From positions 2,179,501-2,243,500 of the forward strand of contig NZ_CP155729.1 in the NCBI RefSeq assembly GCF_039724765.1: a DNA stretch of 64,000 nucleotides, read 5' to 3'. Origin of the DNA: Sagittula stellata E-37 (GTDB lineage: Bacteria; Pseudomonadota; Alphaproteobacteria; Rhodobacterales; Rhodobacteraceae). Under the pieces are notes generated by a model. That model searched no databases, had not been told where the DNA came from, and saw only the letters and a program-made list of their open reading frames with translations. Positions within the stretch are counted from its first letter, which is position 1; every line of letters begins with the position of its first letter. Below are positions 17,389-30,493 of the stretch, in pieces. A program made the translations under genes and the position numbers.

Positions 17389-17404
17389 GTAACAAGGCGT
17401 TAAC
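17389..17404 (+). promoter_or_regulatory. CtrA-box-like site before ctrA
   Basis: GTAA, seven bases, TTAAC: one mismatch from the CtrA consensus TTAA-N7-TTAA. It lies 50 bases before the ctrA start codon, so autoregulation is plausible, as known for ctrA in other alphaproteobacteria. Confidence 0.5.
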
Positions 17405-17453
17405 CTTTTTGGCTCAGGTTATCCGCAGCCCAAGTACACCCTGGAGACTGCAC

Positions 17454-22439
<4,986 letters not shown>

Positions 22440-22477
22440 CGACCTCCACGGAGCGCGTTCCAGTTAATTCACACTTT

Positions 22478-22492
22478 GTTCTCATTTAGTTC
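22478..22492 (+). promoter_or_regulatory. LexA (SOS) box
   Basis: GTTC, seven bases (TCATTTA), GTTC: an exact match to the alphaproteobacterial LexA operator GTTC-N7-GTTC. Part of it (CTTTGTTCTCAT, 22474-22485) recurs as a perfect inverted copy at 22512-22523, where GAAC-N7-CAAC gives a second, imperfect box. It lies 59 bases before the small membrane protein gene and after the recG stop. Confidence 0.8.
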
Positions 22493-22551
22493 TTTACTCA
22501 CGGTTAAGAATATGAGAACAAAGGGTCAACAACGGAACACGGAGTGACCCA

Positions 22552-22674
22552 ATGTTCGACATCGTCAAGACCGCGCTCGACCGACAGGATGGAACGCTTT
22601 GGCAGGACACCCTGGGTGCGATCAGCCTTGCGGTGATCCTTCTCGGGGCGCTTCACCTTCCGTCCCTGATCTGA
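22552..22674 (+). CDS. SOS-regulated 40-residue membrane protein (SidA-like by context)
   Basis: ATG at 22552 preceded by a GGAG site opens a 40-residue protein. An N-terminal amphipathic part (MFDIVKTALDRQDGTLWQD) is followed by one hydrophobic helix (LGAISLAVILLGALHLPSLI). It is too short for normal gene finding. A LexA box controls it and a strong terminator follows, so it is a single SOS gene. Caulobacter SidA, a 29-residue LexA-controlled one-helix division inhibitor, is the closest known parallel in size, topology and regulation. No sequence identity is claimed. Division inhibition during DNA damage is inference. Confidence 0.75.
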   Translation: MFDIVKTALDRQDGTLWQDTLGAISLAVILLGALHLPSLI

Positions 22675-22793
22675 GTTTCTGCCCGCGTGTGCCGGTGCGG
22701 GTTGTTGCGTCTCTGTCCCGACGCACACTGCCTGTCCCCTTCGGTTTCCTGCCTGTGACCGAATTCGCCCGACCGGCCCTGACACGCTCCTGA

Positions 22794-22830
22794 CCGCCGC
22801 CTCCCGTCCCGGAGTGCGGCGGCTTTTTTT
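22794..22830 (+). terminator. Intrinsic terminator of the SOS small gene
   Basis: Stem CCGCCGC/GCGGCGG with a 15-base loop containing CCCGTCCCGG, followed by seven T. It abuts the convergent chemoreceptor gene. Confidence 0.85.
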
Positions 22831-24232
22831 ATATCTTGTAGGCCAGGCGCAGACCGCCCCAGTGGCGGCCCGCGACGCAGATCGGAGCGGAGAGGTCTTT
22901 CATCAGCACAAACGTGCCGCCACCCATATCCCGACGGTAGACCTGCAGCAGAAACGGATGTTCGTTCCGACCCGCCTTGAGCCCGACCCGGTCTGCGAAG
23001 ATGCGGCGGTTGCGACAGTTCGCGGCGTTCCATACGGGATCGTCGCCCTGAGGTTTCGAGAATTTTTGGTTGTGCGCCGGAAGGTATCCGTTCCTGTCCA
23101 CCGCCGCGCAGAACACGATGCGGTCGTCGTGTTTCAGCACGGGTTCCTGAATCGGGGGGAGCAATTCCTCAGTGAGCGCGGTGAACGGCGTGATCACCTG
23201 TTCGGGATCGCTTCCCGGCACGGGCCGATAATGTTCGGAGAACAGGTCGTCGAGCGTGATCCTTTCGTCGGCCAAGGCCCGCTCCATCGCCGCGGAGATG
23301 CGCCCGGCGATGTCCTGCACCAGCGTGATCATGGCGCTGTCCTCGCCATTGCCGCCAAGGGCCGCCGCGTGCTGGAGGATCGCCTCTGACGTGTCGATCA
23401 GGGTCAGGCAGCGCTTGTTCGCTTCGTCCACGCCCTCCGCCACGGACGCGATCGATGCGGCGATGTCATCTGCCGCCCGTTCCGTCATGGAAACGGCAGA
23501 GCTCGTGGTGCGCGCGTCTTCCGAAAGGGACCGCGATTCCTGCCGGATCTGTTCGATGCCGTTCTGGATATCGCCCAGGGCCCTGTCGTTTTCCGCGTTC
23601 CGTTTCAGCACCTGCTCCGCCTTGTCCGCCGTATCGCGGGCGGTGGTCTGCAGGTTCGACATCCAGTCCGACAGGCGCGCCACGGTCCCGTTGATGGTTT
23701 CGGCGGCGCTTGCGGTCTTTTGGCTGAGGTCCTGTACCGCTTCGGCGACGATGGAGAACCGCTTGCCGGCCTGTCCCGCGCGGGCAGCCTCGATCTTGGC
23801 ATTGATCGCGAGGATATGCACCTGCCACGCAATGTCGGAGATCACCGAGTTCGAAGTTTTGACCGCACCGAGCATGTCTTCCACCACTTGGCCGTCGGCG
23901 TCCACGGACCGTACCCACTCCGCCAGCGTCTGAGAGCTTTGACCGGTCTCATGAATGAAGGTGCTGGCCTCCTGCGTTTTTTCGAGCGCAACGTCAGAGA
24001 GTTCTGCCATGCGCCGGACCGCCGCCAACATTCGTGCGCTGGAGGTCGCCAGATCCGCCGTACGCGCGCCGATGGCGCTAAGGTCGGACAATTGTCCTTG
24101 GCAGCGCTCATCGAGGTCCGACAGGAAACCGGCCACATCGACCGTTTCCCGGCCCAGACCGGTTGCGGCTGCAGTGAGCCTGGTCAGCTCGTCCGCGGCG
24201 TCCGGTGTTTTCAAATCGGGATCGTGTTGCAT
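22829..24232 (-). CDS. Soluble methyl-accepting chemotaxis-like protein
   Basis: A 467-residue protein without signal peptide or membrane helix. Residues about 60-300 are a long coiled coil with the receptor signalling tip: AWQVHILAINAKIEAARAGQAGKRFSIVAEAVQDLSQKT, matching the MCP hairpin consensus. Residues about 350-467 form a C-terminal sensory-type domain (VFCAAVDRNGYLPAHN, RIFADRVGLKAG, MKDLSAPICVAGRHWGGLRLAYK) common at the end of cytoplasmic receptors. It probably passes a cytoplasmic signal to a CheA kinase encoded elsewhere. Confidence 0.87.
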   Translation of the reverse strand: MQHDPDLKTPDAADELTRLTAAATGLGRETVDVAGFLSDLDERCQGQLSDLSAIGARTADLATSSARMLAAVRRMAELSDVALEKTQEASTFIHETGQSSQTLAEWVRSVDADGQVVEDMLGAVKTSNSVISDIAWQVHILAINAKIEAARAGQAGKRFSIVAEAVQDLSQKTASAAETINGTVARLSDWMSNLQTTARDTADKAEQVLKRNAENDRALGDIQNGIEQIRQESRSLSEDARTTSSAVSMTERAADDIAASIASVAEGVDEANKRCLTLIDTSEAILQHAAALGGNGEDSAMITLVQDIAGRISAAMERALADERITLDDLFSEHYRPVPGSDPEQVITPFTALTEELLPPIQEPVLKHDDRIVFCAAVDRNGYLPAHNQKFSKPQGDDPVWNAANCRNRRIFADRVGLKAGRNEHPFLLQVYRRDMGGGTFVLMKDLSAPICVAGRHWGGLRLAYKI

Positions 24233-24282
24233 CAGGGGCCTCCTGCACGGACCAGCCCTATCAGCGGAATACGAACAGAAGT

Positions 24283-24735
24283 TTAAGCGGTGCGGGCTGC
24301 CTCTGCCTGATGCGCGGCTTCGCTGGCCGCGTCGAGCGTCAGCATGATCGAGGCATGCCGGTTCTTGTAGCTGGCGGCGGGACGCAGAACCTCAAGGCCA
24401 TCGAAAGGCGCGGGCGGCGTCGGTCCGTCATGTTTCAGCATCTCGCGCAGGGCATCGCGTGCGGTGTCGATCTCGTCGGCCGTGCGCCCGACTATGGCAC
24501 CGCCGACGACAGACGCCGCAGCCTGACCGAGCGCGCAGGCCTTCACATCCTGCGCGAAATCCGCCACGCGCCCGTCCTCCATCGTCAGATCGACGGTGAC
24601 CGTCGACCCGCACAGCGGAGAGCGTTTCTTTACCGTCGCCCCCGGCGCGTCGAGACGCCCCAGGTGAGGGATGTCGGCCGCCAGTTCGAGGATGCGCCCG
24701 GAGTACAGTTTGATCAGGTCGGTTTCTGCAGTCAT
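24283..24735 (-). CDS. NifU/IscU-like Fe-S scaffold protein
   Basis: A 150-residue NifU_N family protein. Two scaffold cysteines are present: Cys42 in SPLCGSTV and Cys67 in DVKACALGQAA. Where IscU and SufU have the third Cys, this protein has His127 (NRHASIML). The family normally builds Fe-S clusters on three Cys plus Asp or His, so the change is notable. Residues 1-24 (LIKLYSGRILELAADIPHLGRL) are typical. The start is the ATG at 24735; longer frames upstream have no support. Divergent from hisI. Confidence 0.88.
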   Translation of the reverse strand: MTAETDLIKLYSGRILELAADIPHLGRLDAPGATVKKRSPLCGSTVTVDLTMEDGRVADFAQDVKACALGQAAASVVGGAIVGRTADEIDTARDALREMLKHDGPTPPAPFDGLEVLRPAASYKNRHASIMLTLDAASEAAHQAEAARTA

Positions 24736-24809
24736 GCCTTTGGCTTTCGCTTGCCTAGGGTTCCCAATACATAGGGGGCCGAGCGTGGCAAGCAAAAGGT
24801 TTTTCCTCC

Positions 24810-25169
24810 ATGTCCTTCGATCCTGCGACCTTGGTCTATGACGCAAACGGCCTGATCCCCTGCATCGCCCAGCAGGAGGGCACCGGCGAAGTGCTGATGA
24901 TGGCTTGGATGAACGCCGATGCCGTCGCCCGCACGCTTGAGACCGGGCGCGTGACGTACTGGTCGCGTTCCCGTCAAGCGTTCTGGGTGAAGGGGGAGAC
25001 ATCCGGTCACACGCAGGCGCTGGTCGATTTGCGTGTGGACTGCGACCGGGACTGTTTGCTGGCCGTGGTCCGTCAGGAGGGCCCCGCCTGCCACACGAAT
25101 CGCCGGTCGTGCTTTTACACCTCCGTCACGGGCGAGACGGAGACCGAGTTGATGTCGCCGATGGTCTAG
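24810..25169 (+). CDS. hisI: Phosphoribosyl-AMP cyclohydrolase
   Basis: HisI opens the adenine ring of phosphoribosyl-AMP in histidine synthesis. The 119-residue single-domain form has all metal-binding residues: the VDCDRDCL motif with Cys and Asp residues and PACHTNRRSCFY with the second cysteine pair. Other family motifs are MMAWMN and YWSRSRQAFWVKGETSGH. No HisE domain is fused. The stop codons of hisI and gluQ overlap in CTAG at 25166-25169 (convergent). Confidence 0.95.
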   Translation: MSFDPATLVYDANGLIPCIAQQEGTGEVLMMAWMNADAVARTLETGRVTYWSRSRQAFWVKGETSGHTQALVDLRVDCDRDCLLAVVRQEGPACHTNRRSCFYTSVTGETETELMSPMV

Positions 25170-26017
25170 AGCCCGACGAGTCTGCGAATATCCTGGGGCG
25201 TTTTGCCTTCGTCGCGGTAGGTGGCGATGGCGCGGGCGTCGTCGCGTTTGGCCAGCCGCTTGCCCGCCTCGTCGCGAATGAGCCGGTGGTGGTGGTAGAC
25301 GGGCGTCGGCAGGTCCATCAGTGATTGCAGCAGCAAGTGTATTTGTGTGGCATCGGCAAGGTCTTCTCCGCGAACCACGTGGGTGATGTCCTGTGCCGCA
25401 TCGTCGAGCACGACCGACAGATGGTAAGATCCGGGAAAATCCTTTCTGGACAGGACGATATCTCCCACACCTGAGATCAGGTGCCCGGCAGAGACATGTT
25501 TCGGACCGGGGTTCACGCCGGTCTCCAGATAGCCGAACACCGGTCGGCCAGCCAGGGCACGCGCCATGTCGAGCCGTAGCGCCACGCCCTTGGGCATCGG
25601 CCCCGTCGGCGGTGTGGCGGGGCGGCACGTTCCGGGATAGACCGGGCCATCCGGTCCGATCTTTGGCTCCGCGCCTTCCTGCGGGGCGCTGGCGGCTTCG
25701 GCAATATCACGGCGTGTACACGTGCAGGGATAGAGCACCCCGTTGTCCCACAGGGCCCTGAGAGCCTTCATGTAGTTGGGCAGCCGATCGCTTTGCCGCA
25801 TGACGGGTTCGTCCCACGCGATCCCCAGCCACTTGAGGTTGGCATAGATCCGGTCCTCCCATTCGGGGCGCGACCGGGTGGTATCGATGTCCTCGATGCG
25901 CAGAAGAAACGCGCCATTGTCGGCGCGGGCCTTGTCGAAAGCAAGCAGTGCGGAATAGGCGTGCCCGAGATGAAGGGGACCGGTCGGACTGGGCGCAAAT
26001 CGTGTTCTGAATGTCAC
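25166..26017 (-). CDS. gluQ: Glutamyl-Q tRNA(Asp) synthetase
   Basis: GluQ-RS attaches glutamate to the queuosine in the anticodon of tRNA-Asp. The 283-residue protein is a GluRS paralogue without the anticodon-binding domain. The HIGH-type motif is HLGH in RFAPSPTGPLHLGHAYSAL, the zinc ligands are in YPCTCTRRDI and YPGTCR, and the KMSKS-type loop is GKRLAKRDDARAI. Its substrate tRNA-Asp(GTC) is encoded twice at 9 kb. Confidence 0.94.
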   Translation of the reverse strand: MTFRTRFAPSPTGPLHLGHAYSALLAFDKARADNGAFLLRIEDIDTTRSRPEWEDRIYANLKWLGIAWDEPVMRQSDRLPNYMKALRALWDNGVLYPCTCTRRDIAEAASAPQEGAEPKIGPDGPVYPGTCRPATPPTGPMPKGVALRLDMARALAGRPVFGYLETGVNPGPKHVSAGHLISGVGDIVLSRKDFPGSYHLSVVLDDAAQDITHVVRGEDLADATQIHLLLQSLMDLPTPVYHHHRLIRDEAGKRLAKRDDARAIATYRDEGKTPQDIRRLVGL

Positions 26018-26188
26018 GTCATTTCAGATGGTTAAATGTCTTACTTCAAGTCATTATAGGGCGTGCTTGTCGTCCTTGGGTGACATATAGGCAGCGCGCT
26101 AGTGGTGTTACGATTGCCCGTGACCGCGGGGGAAACGCGCAAGCGTACTGCCAGCGTGCGCGTAGAGGACGGGTCGCGTCAAGTCCTG

Positions 26189-26401
26189 TCAGTCGTCGCG
26201 ACGTCCATACCGGCGCGCACGGCGTTCTTCCCCGGCCTGGTAAATCAGGATCCACGCAAGGAGGATGAACATCGGGTGAGTGAGACCGCCGGAAAAGATG
26301 ATGGCGGGAACCCAGATGATAAAGACCACAATCGACAGTATGATCCGACCGAGCAGGAGGATCGACAGCGGGGGCAGGAAGAGGGCGAGGACGTAGTTCA
26401 T
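26189..26401 (-). CDS. Pmp3/YqaE-like small membrane protein
   Basis: A 70-residue protein with two hydrophobic helices ([31 protein letters not shown] and [11 protein letters not shown]) and a basic tail ([13 protein letters not shown]). The spacing and the PP in the first helix resemble the Pmp3/UPF0057 family of plasma-membrane stress proteins, but the match is loose. Its ATG overlaps the trmFO stop (ATGA at 26398-26401), so it is translated with trmFO. Confidence 0.75.
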   Translation of the reverse strand: MNYVLALFLPPLSILLLGRIILSIVVFIIWVPAIIFSGGLTHPMFILLAWILIYQAGEERRARRYGRRDD

Positions 26402-27756
26402 GCGGGCTCCTTTTGAGTGGCGAGCCAGCGGCTCCATTCGTCCTTGGCGCGGTCTGTGTAACCCTTGTAGCGCTCGCGGCGCCCCTTGCGACCGCCGCGC
26501 AGCCCGTCGAGGGGGCGGAACAGGCCGAAATTGACATTCATCGGCTGGAAGGTCTTGGCTTCGGCGCCGCCGGTGATGTGGTGAACCAACGCGCCATGGG
26601 CGGTGTCCTGGGGCACGACAGGCAGCGACCGGCCCAGGATCTCGGCGGCGGCCATGCGACCGGCCAGAAGTCCCATCGCGGCGGATTCGACGTAACCCTC
26701 GACCCCGGTCACCTGACCGGCAAAACGGATATTCGGCTTCGACCGCAGGCGCATCTGCGCGTCCAGCAGGGTTGGTGAGTTCAGGAAGGTATTGCGATGA
26801 ATGCCGCCAAGGCGGGCAAAGCTCGCCTCCTCAAGCCCGGGGATCATTTTGAAAACAGAGGCTTGCGCGCCGTACTTCATCTTCGTCTGAAAGCCGACGA
26901 TGTTGTAGAGTGTACCAAGCGCGTTGTCCCGTCGAAGCTGAACCACCGCGTACGCCTTTTCCTCGGGCTTGTGCGGATTGGTCAGGCCAACCGGCTTCAT
27001 CGGGCCGTGGCGCAGAGTCTCGCGGCCACGTTCCGCCATCACCTCTATCGGCAAGCAGCCGTCGAAATATGTCGCTGTTTCGCCCTCGTGGAACTCGGTC
27101 TTGTCGGCGGCCAGAAGCGCGTCTATGAAAGCCTCGTACTGTGGCTTGGTCATCGGGCAGTTGATGTAGGCCTTCTGCTCTTCCTCCGTTTCGCCCTTGT
27201 CATAACGCGACTGGCGCCAGGCGACGTCCATGTCGATGCTCTCGGCATAGACGATGGGCGCGATGGCGTCGAAGAAGGCGAGCCGGTCCGCCCCGGTCTC
27301 TGTCTGGATGGCAGCGCCGAGTTTCTCGGAGGTCAGCGGGCCGGTGGCAAAGATCCAATGCCCCTCTGACGGCAGTTCCGACACCTCCTCGTGGCTGATC
27401 GCGATATTTGGGTGGTCGGTCAGCGCCTTCGTCACCGCTTCGGAAAACGGATCGCGGTCTACGGCGAGCGCCCCGCCGGCGGGCAGCCGGTGCCGGTGGG
27501 CTGTCGAGATGATCAACCCCTCGGCGGTCCGCATTTCCCAATGCAGGAGACCCACGGCGTTCTGTTCGTCATCGTCCGATCTGAAGGAGTTGGAACAGAC
27601 CATTTCTCCCATGTTGCCAGTGCGATGCGCGAAAGTCTTGACTTGGGGACGCATCTCGTGGAGGACCACGGAGACGCCCATGTTCGCCGCTTGCCAGGCC
27701 GCTTCCGACCCGGCCATGCCGCCGCCAACGATGTGGAGTGTATCTGTCTTTGCCAT
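26398..27756 (-). CDS. trmFO: Folate-dependent tRNA m5U54 methyltransferase
   Basis: TrmFO makes 5-methyluridine at position 54 of tRNA, using methylenetetrahydrofolate and FAD. The 452-residue protein has the FAD-binding GGGMAGSE (11-18), Cys54 in [11 protein letters not shown] and the second conserved Cys in [17 protein letters not shown]. It is the upstream gene of a coupled pair with the Pmp3-like gene. Its presence fits a bacterium lacking the SAM-dependent TrmA. Confidence 0.95.
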   Translation of the reverse strand: MAKTDTLHIVGGGMAGSEAAWQAANMGVSVVLHEMRPQVKTFAHRTGNMGEMVCSNSFRSDDDEQNAVGLLHWEMRTAEGLIISTAHRHRLPAGGALAVDRDPFSEAVTKALTDHPNIAISHEEVSELPSEGHWIFATGPLTSEKLGAAIQTETGADRLAFFDAIAPIVYAESIDMDVAWRQSRYDKGETEEEQKAYINCPMTKPQYEAFIDALLAADKTEFHEGETATYFDGCLPIEVMAERGRETLRHGPMKPVGLTNPHKPEEKAYAVVQLRRDNALGTLYNIVGFQTKMKYGAQASVFKMIPGLEEASFARLGGIHRNTFLNSPTLLDAQMRLRSKPNIRFAGQVTGVEGYVESAAMGLLAGRMAAAEILGRSLPVVPQDTAHGALVHHITGGAEAKTFQPMNVNFGLFRPLDGLRGGRKGRRERYKGYTDRAKDEWSRWLATQKEPA

Positions 27757-27815
27757 GCGCGGGAGGTAGGCGAAGTCTCCGGCATTTCCAAGTGGGCTTT
27801 ACGGAAATCCGCCTG

Positions 27816-28601
27816 TTATTCGGCCCAGTCCGGCGCACGTTTTTCGAGGAACGCGTTGATCCCCTCGTCGGTGTCGCGCCAAAGCATGTTCTCGACCATG
27901 ACGTTGCCGGTGAATGCGTAGGCCTCGTCCAGGGGCATGTCCAACTGGTCGTAGAAGGCGGACTTGCCGATCTTGACCGCCGCAGAGAGTTTCGAGGCGA
28001 CGGTTTCAGCAAGGGTCCTTGTCGCGTCGGCCAGCTCTGCTTCGGGTACGGCGGCGTTGATCAGGCCTGCGGCCTCGGCCTCTTGCGTGGTCATGAAGCG
28101 GCCGGTGCTCAGCATCTCGAAGGCCTTCTTGCGCGCGATATTGCGTGACAAGGCGACCATCGGGGTCGAACAGAACAGCCCGATGTTGACGCCGTTGACG
28201 CCGAACCGCGTGCCCTGCGCCGCCACGGCCATGTCGCACGAGGCGACCATCTGGCAGCCGGCGGCAGTGGCGATCCCGTGGACCTGTGCGATGACGGGCT
28301 GGGGCAGGCGGGTCAGGCCGGTCATCACAGAGGCGCAACGCTGGAACAGGTCGGCGAAATAGGCGCGCCCGTCGTCGTCGGCCTGTCGCGCCGCCTGCAT
28401 TTGCTTGAGGTCGTGGCCCGCGCAAAAGGCCCGGCCCTCGCCGGAGAGGATCACCACGCGCGTCTCGTGGTCCTCGGCCAGAGCGTCGATCTGTTCCTGC
28501 AGGGCGGCGAGCATCTCGTCCGACAGGGCGTTGAGGTTCTGCGGTGTGTTCAGACGCAGATGGGCGATGTGACCGGTGTCGTGGCGTTCCAGAATGGGCA
28601 T
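27816..28601 (-). CDS. Enoyl-CoA hydratase/isomerase family protein
   Basis: A 261-residue crotonase-fold protein that probably hydrates an enoyl-CoA in fatty-acid or related catabolism. The first oxyanion-hole segment is GEGRAFCAGHDLKQM and the second is VHGIATAAGCQMVASCDMAVAA. One usual crotonase Glu is replaced within the Met/Val-rich GVNIGLFCSTPMVAL segment, as in EchA12/FadB-like members. Substrate cannot be told from sequence. Divergent from a thioesterase. Confidence 0.9.
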   Translation of the reverse strand: MPILERHDTGHIAHLRLNTPQNLNALSDEMLAALQEQIDALAEDHETRVVILSGEGRAFCAGHDLKQMQAARQADDDGRAYFADLFQRCASVMTGLTRLPQPVIAQVHGIATAAGCQMVASCDMAVAAQGTRFGVNGVNIGLFCSTPMVALSRNIARKKAFEMLSTGRFMTTQEAEAAGLINAAVPEAELADATRTLAETVASKLSAAVKIGKSAFYDQLDMPLDEAYAFTGNVMVENMLWRDTDEGINAFLEKRAPDWAE

Positions 28602-28655
28602 CTTGTCCTCCCTTTTGCGGCAAGGTTAGCTGCGGTGAAAGATGGAGGAAAGCGA

Positions 28656-29081
28656 ATGCCTGTGATGACCGCCGAAGAGATGACGGAATTCCTGGACGAG
28701 GTGTTTCCGCAGGTCAGGGGCATGTTCGGCATCGACGAGCTGAGCGACAGCCGGATCGCCATGCGTCTGGTGAACGACGAAAAGCACCTGCGGCCCGGTG
28801 GTACGGTGTCCGGCCCGGCCATGTTCAGCCTGGCGGACGTGGCCGCCTATGTCGCGGTTCTGGCCAACGTGGGCCGGCAGGCTCTGGCCGTGACGACGCA
28901 TTGCTCCATCGACTTCATGCGCAAGCCAGCGTCGGGCGTGGACCTCCTGGCCGAGGCAAGGGTGTTGAAGATGGGAAAGGTTCTGGCTGTGATCGACGTG
29001 CTTCTTTTCAGCGAAGGAAGCGACAAACCCGTCGCCCACGCCAGCCTGACCTATTCGATTCCACCCCGTCCGTCGGCTTGA
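28656..29081 (+). CDS. PaaI-like hotdog thioesterase
   Basis: A 141-residue hotdog-fold protein likely to hydrolyse an acyl-CoA thioester. The core is GTVSGPAMFSLADVAAYVAVL, where the Asp in SLADVA is the usual catalytic acid, and THCSIDFMRKP is the second strand motif. The start at 28656 follows GGAGGAA. Divergent from the enoyl-CoA hydratase gene with 54 bases between, so a shared role in acyl-CoA metabolism is likely. Confidence 0.87.
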   Translation: MPVMTAEEMTEFLDEVFPQVRGMFGIDELSDSRIAMRLVNDEKHLRPGGTVSGPAMFSLADVAAYVAVLANVGRQALAVTTHCSIDFMRKPASGVDLLAEARVLKMGKVLAVIDVLLFSEGSDKPVAHASLTYSIPPRPSA

Positions 29082-29207
29082 CCGCTCTGTGGCGCGCACG
29101 CCACGGGTGACGCCAAGTGCCGTGTTGCGGGAACGCCGCGCTTGGTTTCGCGTTTACCCTCCACAAGCGACGCCGCAAACCGTCGCACTGTTGAAAGGAG
29201 ACACGAG

Positions 29208-29363
29208 ATGAATATTGGAGGACTTATTCGCCGCGCCGTTGGCGCCTTCGCACGGTCGCGCACGCATGACACCTACCGTGGCCACAGCACTCATGGTCAT
29301 CACCGCAGCGCCGAGGCTCAGGTCGCCCGCGGGCTGGAGCGCATGGCGAAGAAAAAGCTCTGA
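29208..29363 (+). CDS. Small basic protein, unknown
   Basis: A 51-residue protein with an excellent ribosome site (AAAGGAG) and its own terminator. The sequence is rich in Arg, His and Lys (RRAVGAFARSR, RGHSTHGHHRS, RGLERMAKKKL) and has no membrane segment. No family is recognised. The basic, histidine-rich character would fit nucleic-acid or metal binding, but nothing shows this directly. Confidence 0.65.
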   Translation: MNIGGLIRRAVGAFARSRTHDTYRGHSTHGHHRSAEAQVARGLERMAKKKL

Positions 29364-29386
29364 TTCATCTCGCAGTGAGGCGATCC

Positions 29387-29414
29387 GGGCGCGTCTGGTC
29401 AGGCGCGCCCTTTT
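29387..29414 (+). terminator. Intrinsic terminator after the small basic gene
   Basis: Stem GGGCGCG/CGCGCCC with a ten-base loop, then TTTT. Confidence 0.75.
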
Positions 29415-29459
29415 GCTGCCCGGTTGGTCTGGGCCCGGGGCAAAAGCGGGGCTTTATCG

Positions 29460-30314
29460 TCAAGGGATGAGTTTCCGGATGTAGCCGGGCAGGGCGAAGG
29501 CCGCCTTGTGGACCTCTGCGGTGTAGTATTGCGGACGGATGCCGCTGGCGCAAAAGCGGGTCTGAAGGGTGTTCACGTCGGTGTGGCGGGCACCGCTGTC
29601 GGTTCCCCAACCGAATGCCATGGGTCCGCCTGCGTAGCTGGGCACTGTCGCAAGGTAACATGTGGCGTCGGCAAACAGCGCCTGGAAGGCGCGCATCGTC
29701 CGGGTCAGCTCATCCCCTTGCATGAAGGGCACACCGTTCTGCGTGACGATGATCCCGCCGTCCTTCAAAGCCTTGCGGGCATCGGCATAGAAGGTGTTGG
29801 CATACAACGCTTCGCCGGGACCGATCGGATCGGTGGAGTCGACGATGATGACATCGTAATCGCCCGTCGTGGTCTTCATGAAGTCCGCACCGTCCGCGAT
29901 CACCAGATCCAGCCGGGGGTCGTCGAAGGCACCGTTGCTGATCGTGGGAAGGTAGCGTTTGGAGAACTCCACCACGCCGGGGTCGATTTCGACCATCGTG
30001 ACGTGCTTGACCGTCTTGTGGCGCAGTGCTTCGCGAGCCATGCCACCGTCGCCGCCGCCCACGATGCAGATCCGGGTTGCCGCGCCATGGGCGAAGATCG
30101 GCACATGCGTCAGCATCTCGTGGTAGATGAAGTTGTCCCTTTCGGTAACCTGAACGACATCATCGAGCGTCAGCACCCGACCGAAGGTTTCATTCTGTAT
30201 TACACGCAGGCGCTGATGGTCGGTCTGGCTGTCGTACAGAACATCGTCGACCCGCATCGCCTGAGCGTAATCGCCGTGCAACTGTTCTCGCATCCAAAGC
30301 GGTGTGTCGTCCAT
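29460..30314 (-). CDS. speE: Spermidine synthase
   Basis: SpeE transfers an aminopropyl group from decarboxylated S-adenosylmethionine to putrescine. The 284-residue protein has the binding motif GGGDGGMAREALRHKTV and the catalytic region VIIVDSTDPIGPGEALY. The start at MDDTPLWMREQLHGDYAQAMRVDD gives the family's usual beginning. It lies downstream of speD on the same strand. Confidence 0.95.
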   Translation of the reverse strand: MDDTPLWMREQLHGDYAQAMRVDDVLYDSQTDHQRLRVIQNETFGRVLTLDDVVQVTERDNFIYHEMLTHVPIFAHGAATRICIVGGGDGGMAREALRHKTVKHVTMVEIDPGVVEFSKRYLPTISNGAFDDPRLDLVIADGADFMKTTTGDYDVIIVDSTDPIGPGEALYANTFYADARKALKDGGIIVTQNGVPFMQGDELTRTMRAFQALFADATCYLATVPSYAGGPMAFGWGTDSGARHTDVNTLQTRFCASGIRPQYYTAEVHKAAFALPGYIRKLIP

Positions 30315-30426
30315 GGTCTCCTCCCTCCCCTTGGCCCACAATTAGCGCAACCACATGATTCCACAATGGCGCCGACGCCGTAGGCTGCCCCGGGGAATAC
30401 GAATGTGAGCGCACGTAAAGGGGCGC

Positions 30427-30465
30427 GTCGGCCCGGGCCGACACGCCGACAGGGGTGGCGTGTCG
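30427..30465. other. Palindrome and hairpin between speD and speE
   Basis: GTCGGCCCGGGCCGAC is a perfect 16-base palindrome (30427-30442). Overlapping it, a 9-bp stem CGACACGCC/GGCGTGTCG spans 30439-30465. The two structures are mutually exclusive. There is no T run, so it is a weak terminator at best; it may set the speD to speE readthrough ratio. Confidence 0.5.
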
Positions 30466-30493
30466 GGTATTCTGTCGGGGACACCCGGTTGCG

